A stretch of 5,814 nt of DNA. Origin: Planctomycetales bacterium (lineage in GTDB: Bacteria; Planctomycetota; Phycisphaerae; SM23-33). This document shows positions 5,362 through 5,814 of this stretch, piece after piece. The position numbers and the translations under genes were made by a program. The notes beneath the pieces are model-generated. The model ran no database searches and was not told where the DNA came from. It worked only from the letters and a program-made list of their open reading frames with translations. The stretch spans positions 1 to 5,814 of the forward strand of contig DAOVLV010000143.1 in NCBI GenBank assembly GCA_030631085.1, in the 5' to 3' direction. Position 1 is the stretch's first letter; every line of letters starts with the position of its first letter.

Positions 5362-5814
5362 CTATTTCCCTGCTTCTTGTATCAACCTTTTCATCTCCGC
5401 AACGGCTTCGCGCAGACCGGTGAAAACCGCCCTGCTGATGATGCTGTGCCCGATGTTGAACTCGCTGAAGCCTTCCATCGCCGCCACCGGAGTTACATTG
5501 CGATACGTCAGTCCATGGCCGCCGTGGACGATTAATCCCGCATCAAGACCGGCTGACAGACCAGCGCGGATTTCCGCCAAAGTCTCTGCCAATTCATCAT
5601 CGCCCTTGGCATTGGCGTATTTACCGGTGTGGATTTCAATTGCCTGAAAACCAGCGTCGCGCGATGCTGAAATCTGTGCGGGGTCCGGGTCGATGAACGC
5701 GCTGACGATAGCCCCCGCATCCTTAAGCCGCTTTACAACCCCGGAGACCCGCTCCATCTGCCCGGCTACGTCAAGCCCGCCCTCGGTAGTAAGTTCCTCG
5801 CGCTTCTCCGGAAC
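5362..5814 (-). CDS. pdxJ: Pyridoxine 5'-phosphate synthase (partial, N-terminus outside window)
   Basis: The last 150 codons and stop are in the window, and the reading frame is open to the right edge. The usual length is about 240 aa, so roughly the first 90 residues are missing. The visible part begins with VPEKREELTTEGGLDV, the hallmark PdxJ segment carrying a catalytic Glu. AIEIHTGKYA follows, with another active-site Glu, then HGGHGLTYRNV with the conserved active-site His, and finally NIGHSIISRAVFTGL, which matches the phosphate-binding C-terminal (beta/alpha)8 segment. The enzyme condenses 1-deoxy-D-xylulose 5-phosphate and 3-amino-2-oxopropyl phosphate to pyridoxine 5'-phosphate, the last ring-forming step of DXP-dependent vitamin B6 synthesis, in the cytosol. 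It lies upstream of dapA on the same strand. PLP is used by many aminotransferases, but DapA does not need it, so the linkage is not clearly functional. Confidence 0.97.
   Translation of the reverse strand, partial: VPEKREELTTEGGLDVAGQMERVSGVVKRLKDAGAIVSAFIDPDPAQISASRDAGFQAIEIHTGKYANAKGDDELAETLAEIRAGLSAGLDAGLIVHGGHGLTYRNVTPVAAMEGFSEFNIGHSIISRAVFTGLREAVAEMKRLIQEAGK

Overview
The window looks like chromosomal DNA from a planctomycete, possibly of the Phycisphaerae type. This is inference from two non-coding signatures that I associate with that phylum: the inverted pair of palindromes built on ACGGGCG/CGCCCGT (3768-3843), and the heptamer array of the type CAAATGC (1434-1468). The genes themselves (pdxJ, dapA, an M50 protease, a GT4-like protein, an esterase-like hydrolase) are not diagnostic of a phylum.

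Layout from left to right. Positions 1-1118, minus strand: the first 372 codons of a membrane protein whose N-terminal half is an M50 (site-2-protease type) zinc metalloprotease with HELGH. Its C-terminal part reads as the start of an enolase catalytic barrel. The protein runs off the left edge, and this fusion is the most unusual item here. Positions 1119-1521 have no gene. They hold a GC-rich hairpin, a five-unit heptamer array with a partial inverted copy, and weak promoter-like sites. Positions 1528-2655, plus strand: a GT-B/GT4-like glycosyltransferase whose usual donor-binding residues appear replaced. Positions 2673-3725, minus strand: an alpha/beta hydrolase with an intact Ser-Asp-His set, convergent with the glycosyltransferase. 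Positions 3726-3867 carry a REPIN-like pair of palindromes.

The right-hand part is a run of minus-strand genes in the order pdxJ (partial, cut by the right edge), dapA, DUF4258, DUF2283. dapA to DUF4258 is separated by 16 bp and DUF4258 overlaps DUF2283, so these three are probably co-transcribed. A near-perfect 34-nt hairpin sits between pdxJ and dapA. PdxJ (pyridoxine 5'-phosphate synthase) and DapA (4-hydroxy-tetrahydrodipicolinate synthase) are housekeeping biosynthetic enzymes. The DUF4258/DUF2283 pair resembles a small toxin-antitoxin-like cassette and is visibly more AT-rich than dapA, which suggests later insertion.

All calls come from reading translations and motifs by eye. No database or structure search was run.
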